Positions 29,082 through 38,288 of a DNA stretch of 64,000 nucleotides are shown one piece after another. This stretch comes from Nostocoides sp. F2B08 (GTDB taxonomy: Bacteria; Actinomycetota; Actinomycetes; Actinomycetales; Dermatophilaceae). The DNA lies in NCBI RefSeq assembly GCF_009184895.1, contig NZ_WESE01000001.1, positions 1 to 64,000 on the forward strand, given 5' to 3'. The position numbers were made by a program, and so were the translations under genes. The notes beneath the pieces are model-generated. The model was not told the origin of the DNA, ran no database searches, and saw only the letters and a program-made list of their open reading frames with translations. Numbering within the stretch: the first letter of the stretch is position 1; each line of letters opens with the position of its first letter.

Positions 29082-30938
29082 CTACCCCTGGTAGTGCGCG
29101 TCGAGCAGGTCCTTGTACTTTTCCGAAACCACCTTGCGCTTGAGCTTCATGCTCGGCGTCAGCTCGCCCTCCTCGATGGTGAGGTCCTTGTCGAGGATGG
29201 TGAACCGCTTGATCTGCTCCCAGCGGTTGAGTCCGAGGTTGAGCTCGTCGATGTAGCCCTGGACCATCTCGCGGGCCTGGGGGGACGTGACCACCTCGGC
29301 GTAGGACTTGCCGGCCATGCCATTCTGCTTGGCCCAGCCCTCCATCGCCTCGGGGTCGAGCGTGACCAGGGCGGAGACGAAGTTGCGATCGGCGCCGTAG
29401 ACCACGAGCTGGGCGACGTAGGGGCAGATGCCCTTGAACGTGGCCTCGATCGTCGAGGGGGCGACGTACTTGCCGTTGCTCGTCTTGAAGAGGTCCTTCT
29501 TGCGGTCGGTGATCTTGAGGAACCCACGCTCGTCGAGCTCACCGATGTCGCCGGTGTGGAACCAGCCCTGCATGTCGAGCACCTCGGCGGTCGCCTCGGG
29601 GTTGTTGTGGTAGCCGTCCATGATGCCCTCGCCGCGGAGCAGCACCTCACCGTCCTCCGCGATCATGACCTCCGTGCCCGGCACCGGCCACCCGACCGAG
29701 CCGATCTTGAACGCCTTGAGCCGGTTGACGAACGCGGCCGACGAGGATTCGGTCAGGCCGTAGCCCTCGGCGATCTTCAGGCCCATGCCGTAGAACCACG
29801 CGGCGACGTCCTGGTTCAGGGCCGCCGAGCCGGAGATGAAGAAGCGGACGTTGCCGCCGAAGCGGTCGCGGATCTTGGTGCCGATGATCTTGTCCGAGAT
29901 CGTGTGCTGCACGGCAAGCAGGCCCGTCGGCTCCTTGCCCTCGGACTGCAGCGCGGCGACCCGGCGCCCCACGTCGGAGGCCCAGCGGAACAGCTTCAGC
30001 TTCAGCCCGCCCTCCTCCTCCATCATCATGCCGATGCGGGCGTAGACCTTCTCGAAGATGCGCGGGGCAGCGCCCATGAAGGTCGGCTTGACCACCGCGA
30101 GGTTGTCGACGATCTTGTCGACGCGACCGTCGATGGCCGTCGGGAAGCCCATCTGGATCGGGAACGTGAGGAGCTGCTTGCCGAAGACGTGGGCGAGCGG
30201 CAGCCAGAGATACTGCAGGTCACTGGGCCCGAGAATGTCCATCGCCGTGACATTGGCCGACTGGTAGGTCCACGTGCTGTGGAGGAGGCGGACTCCCTTG
30301 GGGCGGCCGGTCGTGCCGGAGGTGTAGATGATCGTCGCGAGGTGCTCGGGACGGGTTCCGTCGATCCGGGCGTCGACCGCGCCGTCGTCGGTGGCGAGGA
30401 CGTCCTTGCCCAGCGCCGCGAGGTCGGCGAGGGTGATGACCCAGTCGCCGTCGGCGTGGCCGTCGAAGACGACCACCTTGTGCACGCCAGACACCTGCTC
30501 TCGGATGCCCCGCAGCTTGTCGACCTGCTCGTCGTTCTCGGCGAAGACGACGACCGTCTCGGAGTCCTGGATGATGAACGCGACGTCCTCGGGGATGGTC
30601 GTGGGGTAGATCGTGGTCGTGGCGGCCCCGGCGCACATGTTGGCCAGGTCGGCGAGCGCCCACTCGATGCGGGTGCCGGAGGCGATGGCGACCCGCTGCT
30701 CGGCTTCGACTCCGAGGGCGATGAGGCCGGCCGCGAGGTCGTAGACCTTGTCCCGCGTCTCGGCCCACGTCATCGTCTGCCACTGCTCGGATGCGTCGGG
30801 GAACAGGAACGCCTTGGCGTCCGGTGTCTCGGTCACCCGGTTGCGGAAGAGGTGGCCGACGCTCGGAGCCCGGTCGGTCAGGAGGCTCTGGTCGTACTTC
30901 TCGTCGGACGGAACGTGATAGGTCTGCGCTGCGGGCAT
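29082..30938 (-). CDS. Long-chain fatty acid-CoA ligase
   Basis: A 618-residue AMP-forming acyl-CoA synthetase that activates fatty acids with ATP and CoA. The P-loop YTSGTTGRPKGVRLLHSTW lies near residue 210, GYGLTESSSA near 400 binds the adenylate, and the WFHTGDIGELDERGFLKITDRKKDLFKTSNGKYVAP segment holds the hinge and the catalytic region near the C-terminus. No membrane anchor is visible. A GAAAG precedes the ATG at 30938. It stands alone between rodA and the radical SAM gene; the 172-bp gap upstream shows no recognisable signal. Confidence 0.93.
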   Translation of the reverse strand: MPAAQTYHVPSDEKYDQSLLTDRAPSVGHLFRNRVTETPDAKAFLFPDASEQWQTMTWAETRDKVYDLAAGLIALGVEAEQRVAIASGTRIEWALADLANMCAGAATTTIYPTTIPEDVAFIIQDSETVVVFAENDEQVDKLRGIREQVSGVHKVVVFDGHADGDWVITLADLAALGKDVLATDDGAVDARIDGTRPEHLATIIYTSGTTGRPKGVRLLHSTWTYQSANVTAMDILGPSDLQYLWLPLAHVFGKQLLTFPIQMGFPTAIDGRVDKIVDNLAVVKPTFMGAAPRIFEKVYARIGMMMEEEGGLKLKLFRWASDVGRRVAALQSEGKEPTGLLAVQHTISDKIIGTKIRDRFGGNVRFFISGSAALNQDVAAWFYGMGLKIAEGYGLTESSSAAFVNRLKAFKIGSVGWPVPGTEVMIAEDGEVLLRGEGIMDGYHNNPEATAEVLDMQGWFHTGDIGELDERGFLKITDRKKDLFKTSNGKYVAPSTIEATFKGICPYVAQLVVYGADRNFVSALVTLDPEAMEGWAKQNGMAGKSYAEVVTSPQAREMVQGYIDELNLGLNRWEQIKRFTILDKDLTIEEGELTPSMKLKRKVVSEKYKDLLDAHYQG

Positions 30939-31110
30939 CGTTGTCCACTTTCGGGAGGTCGTGCAGGGTCCGCCCGGCCGCTGGGACGGGCGTCCCCGTC
31001 ATCGTTTCACACCCCTTCGGAGCCGTCTGCGCGGCCGGAGTGAACTGCACCACGCTCGACCTGGGACGACTCCGGCCGCTCCCCGGATGACGACCCGGCG
31101 ACGAGCCGGT

Positions 31111-32241
31111 TCAGGGACGCCGGGTATGGCGGTGCACGCCCAGGACGATCCCGATCGCCAGCCAGCAGGCGAACATCGAGGAGCCGCCATAGGAGAGGAA
31201 GGGCAGCGGCAGACCGGTGACCGGAGTCAGCTGGAGGTTCATGCCGACGTTCTCGACGACCTGGGCCGTGAACCACGCGGCGACGCCCGCGGCGACGAGG
31301 TGCGTGAAGGCGTCCTCGCCCCGGATGCCGACGAGGACGGTGCGCGCGATGAGGAACGCGTAGACGAGGAGGATGCCGACGGCGCCGAGGTAGCCGAGCT
31401 CCTCGGCGGCGACCGAGAACACGAAGTCGGTCTCCTGGAACGGGATGAGCCCGCCCTGCGTCGATGGACCCTGGAACAGCCCCGTGCCCGTCCAGCCGCC
31501 CCGGCGAACCGCGATCCCGACCTGGGTGATCTGGTAGCCGATTCCCAGCGGATCGGCCTGCGGGTCGAGGAAGACGGTGATTCGGTCGCGCTGGTAGGCC
31601 GACAGGAACGGCGAGAACCAGACCAGCACGGCGCCGAGGACTCCGAGGAGCGCCCCGAGCAGGATCCACCGGGCCCGAATGCCGGAGACCACGAACATGC
31701 CGGTCGCGAGGACGGCGAGCACGGCCGCCGAGCCGAGGTCCGGCTGGCGGATCACGAGCAGGACCGGAAGCCCGGCGACCGCGGCCCCGGCGGCGAGCCG
31801 CCCGGCACCGAGACGCTCCCCCCTGTCCAGGGGTCCGGCGAACAGGGCCGCGACGGCGAGGATGACCGAGACCTTGGCCAGCTCGGACGGCTGGATGGAC
31901 AGACCGATCGGGAGCACGATCCATGACCGGGACCCGTTGATCGTGGACCCGAGCGGTCCGAGAACCGCCAGCAGACCGCCGATGCCGACGAGATAGGCGG
32001 CCGGGGCCGCCGTACGCAGGACGCTCGGTGGGATGCGCATGACGACCAGCGCGAGGGAGAGTCCGATGCCCGTGTTGAGCAGGTGCCGGATGAGGTAGGT
32101 CGGCCCCGCCTCACCCCGGGTCGCGGACCAGACCAGCACCGCCCCGATGAGCGAGAGGCCGAGGGCTCCGACGACCAGCCCCACGTCGACGTCCCGCCAC
32201 CGCGTCCCGGCGCGGACCGGAGCCTCGGACAGCCGACTCAC
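31111..32241 (-). CDS. rodA: RodA/FtsW-type SEDS peptidoglycan polymerase
   Basis: A 376-residue membrane protein with about ten helices, of the SEDS glycosyltransferase family. Conserved pieces include NGSRSWIVLPIGLSIQPSELAK, the FLSAYQRDRITVFLDPQADP loop (extracellular, before the catalytic Asp), and the C-terminal GLPLPFLSYGGSSM. The loop and C-terminus favour RodA (elongation) over FtsW. The GTG at 32241 (VSRLSEAPVRAG) is chosen because it starts seven bases after the ribF stop; the longer frame overlaps ribF with a basic stretch. No partner PBP2 lies beside it. Confidence 0.85.
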   Translation of the reverse strand: MSRLSEAPVRAGTRWRDVDVGLVVGALGLSLIGAVLVWSATRGEAGPTYLIRHLLNTGIGLSLALVVMRIPPSVLRTAAPAAYLVGIGGLLAVLGPLGSTINGSRSWIVLPIGLSIQPSELAKVSVILAVAALFAGPLDRGERLGAGRLAAGAAVAGLPVLLVIRQPDLGSAAVLAVLATGMFVVSGIRARWILLGALLGVLGAVLVWFSPFLSAYQRDRITVFLDPQADPLGIGYQITQVGIAVRRGGWTGTGLFQGPSTQGGLIPFQETDFVFSVAAEELGYLGAVGILLVYAFLIARTVLVGIRGEDAFTHLVAAGVAAWFTAQVVENVGMNLQLTPVTGLPLPFLSYGGSSMFACWLAIGIVLGVHRHTRRP

Positions 32242-32248
32242 GGCGGGA

Positions 32249-33238
32249 TCAGGGAGCCGTGACGGGAGGCGCAGGAGGAACGATCGCCGCCGTGAGGACC
32301 TCGCGACACCGCTCGACGTCACCCGACATCGCCTCGAGCAGAGCCTCGACCGAGTCGAACCGGATGGTCGGACGGATTCGCTCGACGAACTCGACCATCA
32401 CGGTCTCGCCGTAGAGATCGAGGTCGGTGCGGTCGAGGACGTAGGACTCGACACGCCGGGCCCGTCGGCCCTCGAACGTGGGGTTGGTGCCGACCGAGAC
32501 GGCGGCGGGAAGGGTTCGCTCGGAGTCGCTCGGGTTGAGTTCGACCCGGGTCAGCCAGCCGGCGTACACCCCGTCTGCGGGGATCAGGCCGAGGCTCTCG
32601 GGGCTCATGTTCGCCGTGGGGTAGCCGAGCTCCCGACCGCGGTGGTCGCCGTGCACCACCTCGCCGACGAGGCGGTGGGGACGGCCGAGGATGGTCGCCG
32701 CCTGGGCCACCTCGCCCGCGGCGAGGTGGCGTCGCACGGCCGAGGAGGACCACCGCTCGCCCTCACCGACGTCGTCGATGACGATGACCTCGAAGCCCAT
32801 CTCGTCGCCGAGCTCGTGCAGGAGGGCGACATCGCCGGTGTAGCCGCGACCGAAGCCCCGGGTGTCGGCCCCGACGACGAGCGCCTTGACCTGCAGTCCG
32901 TCGGCGAAGGTCCTCGTGATGTACTCGCGCGCGGTCTGCTTCGAGAACTCCTCGTCGAAGCGCAGGACGAGCAGCCCGTCGAGCCCGGTCGAGGCGAGGA
33001 TCTCGTCCCGCAGCCGGCCCGGCGCGATCAGCTCGGTCTGGCGCTCCGGGTGGAAGACCGTCACGGGATGCGGCTCGAACGTGACCGCGACGGCGGGCAC
33101 GTGATGGCGCCGGGCCGCCGTGATGACGGCGGCGATGATCGTCTGGTGACCGCGGTGCACGCCATCGAAGTTGCCGAAGGTCGCGACGCACGGCCGCAGG
33201 GAGTCGGGCGTCTCGGCGAGCGAGTTCCAGCGGTGCAC
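32249..33238 (-). CDS. ribF: Bifunctional riboflavin kinase / FAD synthetase
   Basis: A 329-residue enzyme that makes FMN and then FAD. The N-terminal adenylyltransferase shows FGNFDGVHRGHQTII; FEPHPVTVFHP and WSSSAVRRHLAAGEV are conserved. The C-terminal kinase shows HGDHRGRELGYPTANM and the DGVYAGW loop. The start is placed at the GTG at 33238 (VHRWNSLAETPDSLRP); upstream residues in the frame are an Arg/Gly-rich shadow of truB. It follows truB by 11 bp in the rbfA-truB-ribF order. Confidence 0.94.
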   Translation of the reverse strand: MHRWNSLAETPDSLRPCVATFGNFDGVHRGHQTIIAAVITAARRHHVPAVAVTFEPHPVTVFHPERQTELIAPGRLRDEILASTGLDGLLVLRFDEEFSKQTAREYITRTFADGLQVKALVVGADTRGFGRGYTGDVALLHELGDEMGFEVIVIDDVGEGERWSSSAVRRHLAAGEVAQAATILGRPHRLVGEVVHGDHRGRELGYPTANMSPESLGLIPADGVYAGWLTRVELNPSDSERTLPAAVSVGTNPTFEGRRARRVESYVLDRTDLDLYGETVMVEFVERIRPTIRFDSVEALLEAMSGDVERCREVLTAAIVPPAPPVTAP

Positions 33239-33249
33239 GAGTCGGAAGT

Positions 33250-34194
33250 CTACGAAGTCGCAGGGGCGAAGACGACATGGGAGCGCGTCCTGTCCCGGCT
33301 CTCGTCGATCATCGCGACGAGGCGGCCGTCGGGACCGATCGCGGCAATGGGCTCGGACCGTCCCGGCTCCAGTGACGGGATCCGGGCCCCGTGCCCGAGG
33401 GCCCTCGCCTCGTCGGCATCGACCTCGCGGACGGCGAACGAGGTGCGCGCGACCGCCGCCAGATCGAGGACCGGCAGCCCCTCCCCGCGCTCCACCAGGG
33501 CGACAAGCTCCTCTACGGTATGCGCGAGGTCGAGCCCGAACCCGCCCACCCGGGTGCGACGCAGGGCGGCCAGGTGTCCACCGCATCCGAGGGACTCACC
33601 CAGGTCGCGCGCGAGGGCCCGCACGTAGGTTCCGGAGCTCACCGTCACCTCGACGTCGACGTCGAGAACGGTCGCACCGTGCACCTCGATCTCGGAGACG
33701 GACCGGACGACGAAGCGGGACACGGTCACGGGCCGAGGGAGGAGGCGGACCTCCTCGCCGGCCCGGACCCGCGCATACGACCTCTTGCCGTCGACCTTGA
33801 TCGCACTGACTGCGCTCGGGACCTGCTCGATGTCCCCTGTGAGGGCGGCTACGGCGCGCGCGACCTGCTGCGAGGTCAGGCCCGCGGCCCCGGTGGCGGC
33901 CACGACCTCGCCCTCGGCGTCGTCGGTGAGGGTCGCCTGGCCGAGCCGGACGGTGGCGGTGTAGTCCTTGTCGCACCCGACGAGGAAGGTGAGCAGGCGC
34001 GTGGCCCGACCGATGCCGAGGACGAGGACGCCGGTCGCCATCGGATCGAGGGTGCCCGCGTGACCGACCTTGCGGGTGTGCGCCAGACGACGGGTGCGGC
34101 CGACGACGTCGTGACTGGTCCAGCCGATCGGCTTGTCGACGACAAGGACACCCTCCGGCACCGGTCGGGCCGGCGCGTCCGGCGGTCCGCTCAC
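33250..34194 (-). CDS. truB: tRNA pseudouridine-55 synthase
   Basis: A 314-residue enzyme that forms pseudouridine 55 in the T-loop of tRNAs. The catalytic Asp is D50 in GHAGTLDPMATGVLVLG. VVDKPIGWTSHDVV and GTYVRALARDLGESLGCGGHLAALRRTRVGGF are conserved. The C-terminal extension (about 245-314) is of the actinobacterial type. Its start overlaps the rbfA stop by four bases. Confidence 0.97.
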   Translation of the reverse strand: MSGPPDAPARPVPEGVLVVDKPIGWTSHDVVGRTRRLAHTRKVGHAGTLDPMATGVLVLGIGRATRLLTFLVGCDKDYTATVRLGQATLTDDAEGEVVAATGAAGLTSQQVARAVAALTGDIEQVPSAVSAIKVDGKRSYARVRAGEEVRLLPRPVTVSRFVVRSVSEIEVHGATVLDVDVEVTVSSGTYVRALARDLGESLGCGGHLAALRRTRVGGFGLDLAHTVEELVALVERGEGLPVLDLAAVARTSFAVREVDADEARALGHGARIPSLEPGRSEPIAAIGPDGRLVAMIDESRDRTRSHVVFAPATS

Positions 34195-34673
34195 CGCTGG
34201 GCGTCGCTCGGCTGCGGCGCTGCCGGTGAGTCGCCGAGCGACTCGTCGTCGTCGGCCCGGTCCTTCCGGTAGGGATCCTCGTCGCCTGCGTACCGAGCCG
34301 CACTCGCGGCGGCCGCGGTCGCGGCGTCACGCTCCTTGGCCTCGCGAAGGAGGTCCTCGATCGCGGCGGCGGACTCGGGAATGGCGTCGGCGAAGAACTC
34401 GACCGTGGGAGTCAGTCGGATGCCGATCTGCTTCCCGACGAACGAACGGATCCGCCCCTTGTTCTTGGCGAGGAGGGCGGCGGTGCGCTCGTGCTGGCCC
34501 TCGTCGCCGAAGACCGTGTAGTAGATCTGGGAGTGCTGCAGGTCGCCGGACACCTTGACGTCGGTGATCGTCACGAAACCCAGCTCGGGGTCCTTGATGA
34601 GGGAACCCAGGTTCGCGGCGACCACTTCCTTGATCCGGTCGGCGATCTTGCGGGCGCGTGCGGCGTCGGCCAT
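34191..34673 (-). CDS. rbfA: Ribosome-binding factor A
   Basis: A 160-residue KH-like protein that helps mature the 30S subunit and 16S rRNA 5' end. VTITDVKVSGDLQHSQIYYTVFG and IGIRLTPTVEFFADAIPESA are diagnostic. The last ~50 residues are an Asp/Ala-rich tail. A GGAGG lies just before the ATG. It normally follows infB directly, but here infB is 10.8 kb away, separated by the 34.8-45.3 kb accessory region. Confidence 0.96.
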   Translation of the reverse strand: MADAARARKIADRIKEVVAANLGSLIKDPELGFVTITDVKVSGDLQHSQIYYTVFGDEGQHERTAALLAKNKGRIRSFVGKQIGIRLTPTVEFFADAIPESAAAIEDLLREAKERDAATAAAASAARYAGDEDPYRKDRADDDESLGDSPAAPQPSDAQR

Positions 34674-34778
34674 GGCAGCCTCCTGAGACGAAGTCGGATC
34701 GGGGTACAGACGACCCTAGGCGATGCGAGCGACTGGAGCGAAGAGGCGCCTCGTCCGCGGTCCGCCCACGGGGCGGTA

Positions 34779-34784
34779 TACGGT
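34779..34784 (+). promoter_or_regulatory. -10 box of the copper/haem gene group
   Basis: TACGGT, seven bases, then ATG at 34792. The G-rich spacer AGGGGGT may also serve as a ribosome-binding site. Confidence 0.4.
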
Positions 34785-34791
34785 AGGGGGT

Positions 34792-35346
34792 ATGCACGCC
34801 CCGGCCCGTCTCGGACCTCGGCTCGCGCGTGCGCTCCTCCTCGGCGGCTCGGGCATCGCCCTCGGCTCGATGGCGCACCTCGAGGCAGCCGGGTCCGGAT
34901 CCGGGACAATGGCGGCACCAGCCCTGGTGGGAGCCTCTCTCGTGCTGACGCTGGCCTGGGTGGCCACGGCCCGACGGGTGTCGTGGCCCGTCATCGCGCT
35001 CGTTCTGGCCGCCGGTCAGGTCATCATCCACAGCGCACTGGTCATGGGAACCGGTGTGCCCGGCGTCGGCGGCTCGCACACCCATGGTTCCGGCCCGAGC
35101 CTGACCGCATCGACGACGGCCGACCCACGGATGCTCGCCCTCCACGTGACCGCCTGGGTCCTGCTCACCTGGGCCTTCACACTCGGCGAGCGGGCCCTGT
35201 GGCGTTCCGTGGAACGTCTCGCCGCCGGGGTCACCAGGGCGTGGTCGCCACCACCGCGCCCCCGCTCGGCCGGCGCCGCGCCTGTGACTCCCGCTTCGGT
35301 TCTGGCGCCCGGGACCATCCGGGGACGCGCGCCTCCGGTGTTCTGA
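34792..35346 (+). CDS. Small polytopic membrane protein upstream of PCu(A)C
   Basis: A 184-residue protein with about four hydrophobic helices (ALLLGGSGIALGSMAHL, ALVGASLVLTLAWVA, SWPVIALVLAAGQVIIHSALV, ALHVTAWVLLTWAFTL). A His/Gly loop (GGSHTHGSGPS) faces out and could bind metal. I do not know a characterised family. It starts at 34792 by -10 spacing. It lies 68 bp before the copper-chaperone lipoprotein on the same strand, so a role in copper handling is a guess from context only. Confidence 0.65.
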   Translation: MHAPARLGPRLARALLLGGSGIALGSMAHLEAAGSGSGTMAAPALVGASLVLTLAWVATARRVSWPVIALVLAAGQVIIHSALVMGTGVPGVGGSHTHGSGPSLTASTTADPRMLALHVTAWVLLTWAFTLGERALWRSVERLAAGVTRAWSPPPRPRSAGAAPVTPASVLAPGTIRGRAPPVF

Positions 35347-35414
35347 CGCTCTCGCTACCCGTCAGACCCCCGCTCGCGCACCCACGCGCGCCCCTTCGAA
35401 GGAACCGACCCCGT

Positions 35415-35996
35415 ATGCGCCTCTCCCGTTCCGCCGCCATCCTGGCGGCAGCCGCGTTCGCCCTCTCCGGTTGCGGCACCAGCGATTCCACGTCCCCACA
35501 GTCCGTCCCGCCGACAACCGCCGCGGTGGACGATGGCGACTCCCAGGCCGCGCCGGCCCTGATCCTCCTCGTCGACGGCTGGGCCAAGGCCGTCGAGCAG
35601 CTCCCTGACGCCGGCGCGATGCCCGCGATGACCGGCGTCTTCGGCACCCTGACGAACACCGGCGATGCCGATATCCGGCTCGTCGGCGGTTCGAGCCCGG
35701 TGGCGGGCACCGTCGAGCTGCACGAGACGGTCATGTCCGATGCGGGGATGGTCATGCGCGAGGCGGACGGAGGACTCGTCGTCCCGGCCGGAGGCTCGCT
35801 CGTCCTCGAGCCCGGCGGCCACCACATCATGCTCATGGACCTCACCGGGCCGGTGCCCGCCGGGGCGGACGTCGAGGTCGTCCTGCAGTCCGAGGACGGC
35901 GCCGAGGCCACCGTGGTGGCGCCTGCGCGGACCTTCGCCGGGGCCGAGGAGACGTATGCGCCGGCTGAGCCCGCGCATACCTCCTCCGACTCGTGA
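35415..35996 (+). CDS. PCu(A)C family copper chaperone lipoprotein
   Basis: A 193-residue secreted protein. The signal peptide ends in a lipobox, LSGC (MRLSRSAAILAAAAFALSGC), so it is membrane-anchored outside the cell. The PCu(A)C copper site H-x(n)-M...HxM is seen as ELHETVMSDAGMVM and PGGHHIMLMD. Such proteins deliver Cu(I), classically to the CuA site of cytochrome oxidase. AAGGAA precedes the ATG. The stop overlaps the start of the DyP gene (GTGA), so the two are coupled. Confidence 0.88.
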   Translation: MRLSRSAAILAAAAFALSGCGTSDSTSPQSVPPTTAAVDDGDSQAAPALILLVDGWAKAVEQLPDAGAMPAMTGVFGTLTNTGDADIRLVGGSSPVAGTVELHETVMSDAGMVMREADGGLVVPAGGSLVLEPGGHHIMLMDLTGPVPAGADVEVVLQSEDGAEATVVAPARTFAGAEETYAPAEPAHTSSDS

Positions 35997-37174
35997 CCGC
36001 CCGCATCGGCCGCCGCCGACTGGTCGCCTCGATCGGGGCCGTCGCGGGTGCGAGCGCGCTGGGCGGCTGCGCCGGGTCCGGGGAGGTGTCCCCGGGGTCG
36101 GCAGCGACGAGTGCGCCGACCACGAGACCCTTCCATGGCCGGCGGCAGTCGGGGGTCGACGACGTGCCGCAGGCCTTCGCCGCCTGGGTCGCCCTCGACC
36201 TGGCACCGGGATCCGACCGCGACACGGTGCGCCGGCTCATGTCCGTCTGGACCGACGACATCGCTCGACTCACAGCTGGCCGCGGCACCCGAACCGACCT
36301 CGAGCCGGAGCTCGCGCAGCGTCCCAGCGAGTTGACCGTGACGGTCGGATGGGGACCCGGCGCCTTCACGGCCGCCGGAGTGGCGGCGCCGGACTGGCTG
36401 CGTCCGCTGCCGCCGTTCGCGATCGACCGGCTGGAGGACCGCTGGAGCGGCGGCGACCTCGTGCTCCAGGTCGCCGGGGAGTGCCCGGTGACGCTCTCGC
36501 ACGCGGTTCGTCGCCTGGTGACGGGGGCGGCGCCGATGGCGACGCAGCGGTGGGTCCAACGCGGGTTCCGCGAGACCGGCGTCGACCATGGGGGCCAGCG
36601 CATGCGCAACCTCTTCGGCCAGGTCGACGGCACCGTGAACCCGGATCCCCGTCTCGCGGACGACGAGGCGATCGTCTGGGACGACGGATCCGTCTGGCGC
36701 CGCGACGCCACAGCCATGATCGTTCGTCGCATCGCCATGGATCTCGACGGGTGGGACCGCGCCGACCGTCGCTCCCGGGAGCACGCGGTCGGTCGCCGGC
36801 TCGCGGACGGAGCGCCGCTCACAGGCGGGTCCGAGCTCAGCCCTCCCGACCTGGAGGCGCGCGGCCCTGACGGTTTCCCCGTGATCGACACCTTCGCCCA
36901 CATGCGGAGGGCGATGCCGGCGAACCCTCTCGAGAGGTTCCTCCGAAGGCCCTACTCGTACGACGACCCGCCGGAGTCGGTCCGCACGAGCGACGCGGGG
37001 CTGGTGTTCGTGGCCTTCTGTGCCGACCCGATCCGACAGTTCCTGCCCGTGCAGGAGAGGCTGGCCCAGGCCGACCTGATGAACCTGTGGACGACGCCGG
37101 TCGGGTCGGCGGTCTTCGCCGTCCTGCCGGGGTGCGCGGCGGGAGAGTTGCTCGGCGGCGACCTGCTGTCGTGA
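35993..37174 (+). CDS. Dyp-type peroxidase, Tat-exported
   Basis: A 393-residue haem peroxidase. The N-terminus has a twin-arginine-like signal (GRRRLVASIGAVAGASALGG) with a Cys after GG that could be a lipid site. The DyP motif GxxDG is GQVDGTVNP, with Asp as the likely acid-base residue. The proximal His is probably in DTFAHMRRAMP, and a conserved Arg lies in RRPYSYDD. It may use H2O2 on dyes or lignin-like phenols, or act in iron release like EfeB; neither efeU nor efeO is adjacent. It is translated with the copper chaperone upstream. Confidence 0.88.
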   Translation: MTARIGRRRLVASIGAVAGASALGGCAGSGEVSPGSAATSAPTTRPFHGRRQSGVDDVPQAFAAWVALDLAPGSDRDTVRRLMSVWTDDIARLTAGRGTRTDLEPELAQRPSELTVTVGWGPGAFTAAGVAAPDWLRPLPPFAIDRLEDRWSGGDLVLQVAGECPVTLSHAVRRLVTGAAPMATQRWVQRGFRETGVDHGGQRMRNLFGQVDGTVNPDPRLADDEAIVWDDGSVWRRDATAMIVRRIAMDLDGWDRADRRSREHAVGRRLADGAPLTGGSELSPPDLEARGPDGFPVIDTFAHMRRAMPANPLERFLRRPYSYDDPPESVRTSDAGLVFVAFCADPIRQFLPVQERLAQADLMNLWTTPVGSAVFAVLPGCAAGELLGGDLLS

Positions 37175-37218
37175 TGTGCGAGGGCGGCCTCGCGATCCTG
37201 ATACCGCCCGGGCCGAAA

Positions 37219-37238
37219 GATGGTCCGAAGGGACCATC
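37219..37238. terminator. Inverted repeat between DyP and the SARP regulator
   Basis: GATGGTCC-GAAG-GGACCATC is a perfect 8-bp stem with a tetraloop, 45 bp past the DyP stop. It is probably a terminator, or an operator for the regulator gene that starts at 37349. The 110 bp between has TTTACC and other AT-rich steps but no clear promoter pair. Confidence 0.5.
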
Positions 37239-37348
37239 ATCCTGCGATCCTCTGGTCCGGTGTTTACCTGATCATTACCCTCGAAACTGCAACCGCTCGG
37301 GGCGCAACCACTGGTGAACCCCGGTCGTCCTGGTCAGAGGGAGACACG

Positions 37349-38287
37349 ATGCCTCGACGGATACGGGTACACCTCTTCGGCCCGACGAGAGTGACCCACC
37401 GCGACACGCCCGGTTCGACCACCCGCGTCCTCGGTAAGCAGGGTCGGATCCTCGCGATGCTGGCCCTGCGGCCGGGTCACCCCGTCTCCAAGGACCGACT
37501 GGCGGACGCGGTCTGGGACGGTCACCCGCCTCCGTCCTACCGCCAGGCGCTGGACAGTGACGTCTGCGTCCTGCGGCGACGCACAGGACTCGGGCCGGGT
37601 AGGTCCTCGGCCCTGGCCACCACCCCCGCCGGATACGTCCTCGACCCCGAGCGCGTCTGGGTGGACCACACCGAGGTCATCGAGCTCTTGGAGCGGGCCC
37701 GCGTCGGGCGCTCCGATGAGGCCGTCGTGGCCGCGCGGGCTGCCCTCGACCTCGCCTCGAGCGAGCTCCTCGAGGACGAGCCGTACGCCGAGTGGGCGCA
37801 GGAAGCACGCGACGCCTGTCGGAGCACCGAGATGGAGATCTGTCTGCTCGGGTCCCGAGCCGGGATCGTGAGCGGCGACACGGGGTTCGCCGTACGGTGC
37901 GGTGAGCGGGCCTTCGCCCGTGCGCCGGCCTCCGAGCAGGCAGCCGTCCAGCTCATGCGGGCACTGTGGTGGGCAGGCCGACGAGGCGAGGCGATCCGGG
38001 TGTTCCTGGCCCTGAAGAACACGTTGGTCGACGAGCTGGGCGAACAGCCCGGCGCGGAGGCGCAGCGCCTCTACCTGACGATTCTGCGGGACGGGGAGCC
38101 GATCCCGGCGCCTTCCCCTGACGGACTGGACCACCTCCGTCTGAGCCTCGAGCTCCTACGGGGCGCCCTCGAACAGACTCCAGGCGTGCGCACACCCGCA
38201 CACGACGCCGACCTGGCCGCCGCCGCTGCTGCCGTGCTTGCCGAGCGCGGACGTCAGCGACCGACGACTCGGGCCGCCGCTTCGTGA
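37349..38287 (+). CDS. SARP/BTAD family transcriptional regulator
   Basis: A 312-residue AfsR/SARP-type activator. The N-terminal OmpR-like winged helix (about 5-100) shows RVHLFGPTRVTH, GRILAMLALRPGHPVSKDRLADAVW and ALDSDVCVLRRRTG. The BTAD helical domain follows (about 105-250, LLERARVGRSDEAVVAARAAL, AVQLMRALWWAGRRGEAIRVFLALKNTLVDELGEQPG). No ATPase or sensor domain follows, as in small SARPs. SARPs bind heptamer direct repeats with 11-bp period next to the -10 box; two such arrays occur nearby (40275-40292 and 45406-45437). AGAGGGAGA precedes the ATG. The response regulator gene starts one base after the stop. Confidence 0.88.
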   Translation: MPRRIRVHLFGPTRVTHRDTPGSTTRVLGKQGRILAMLALRPGHPVSKDRLADAVWDGHPPPSYRQALDSDVCVLRRRTGLGPGRSSALATTPAGYVLDPERVWVDHTEVIELLERARVGRSDEAVVAARAALDLASSELLEDEPYAEWAQEARDACRSTEMEICLLGSRAGIVSGDTGFAVRCGERAFARAPASEQAAVQLMRALWWAGRRGEAIRVFLALKNTLVDELGEQPGAEAQRLYLTILRDGEPIPAPSPDGLDHLRLSLELLRGALEQTPGVRTPAHDADLAAAAAAVLAERGRQRPTTRAAAS

Positions 38288-38288
38288 C

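Noticed and set aside
37249-37348. GCAACC direct repeats before the SARP gene as an autoregulatory site
   Set aside because: The period is about 15 bp and the sequence does not match the heptamers of the two candidate target promoters.
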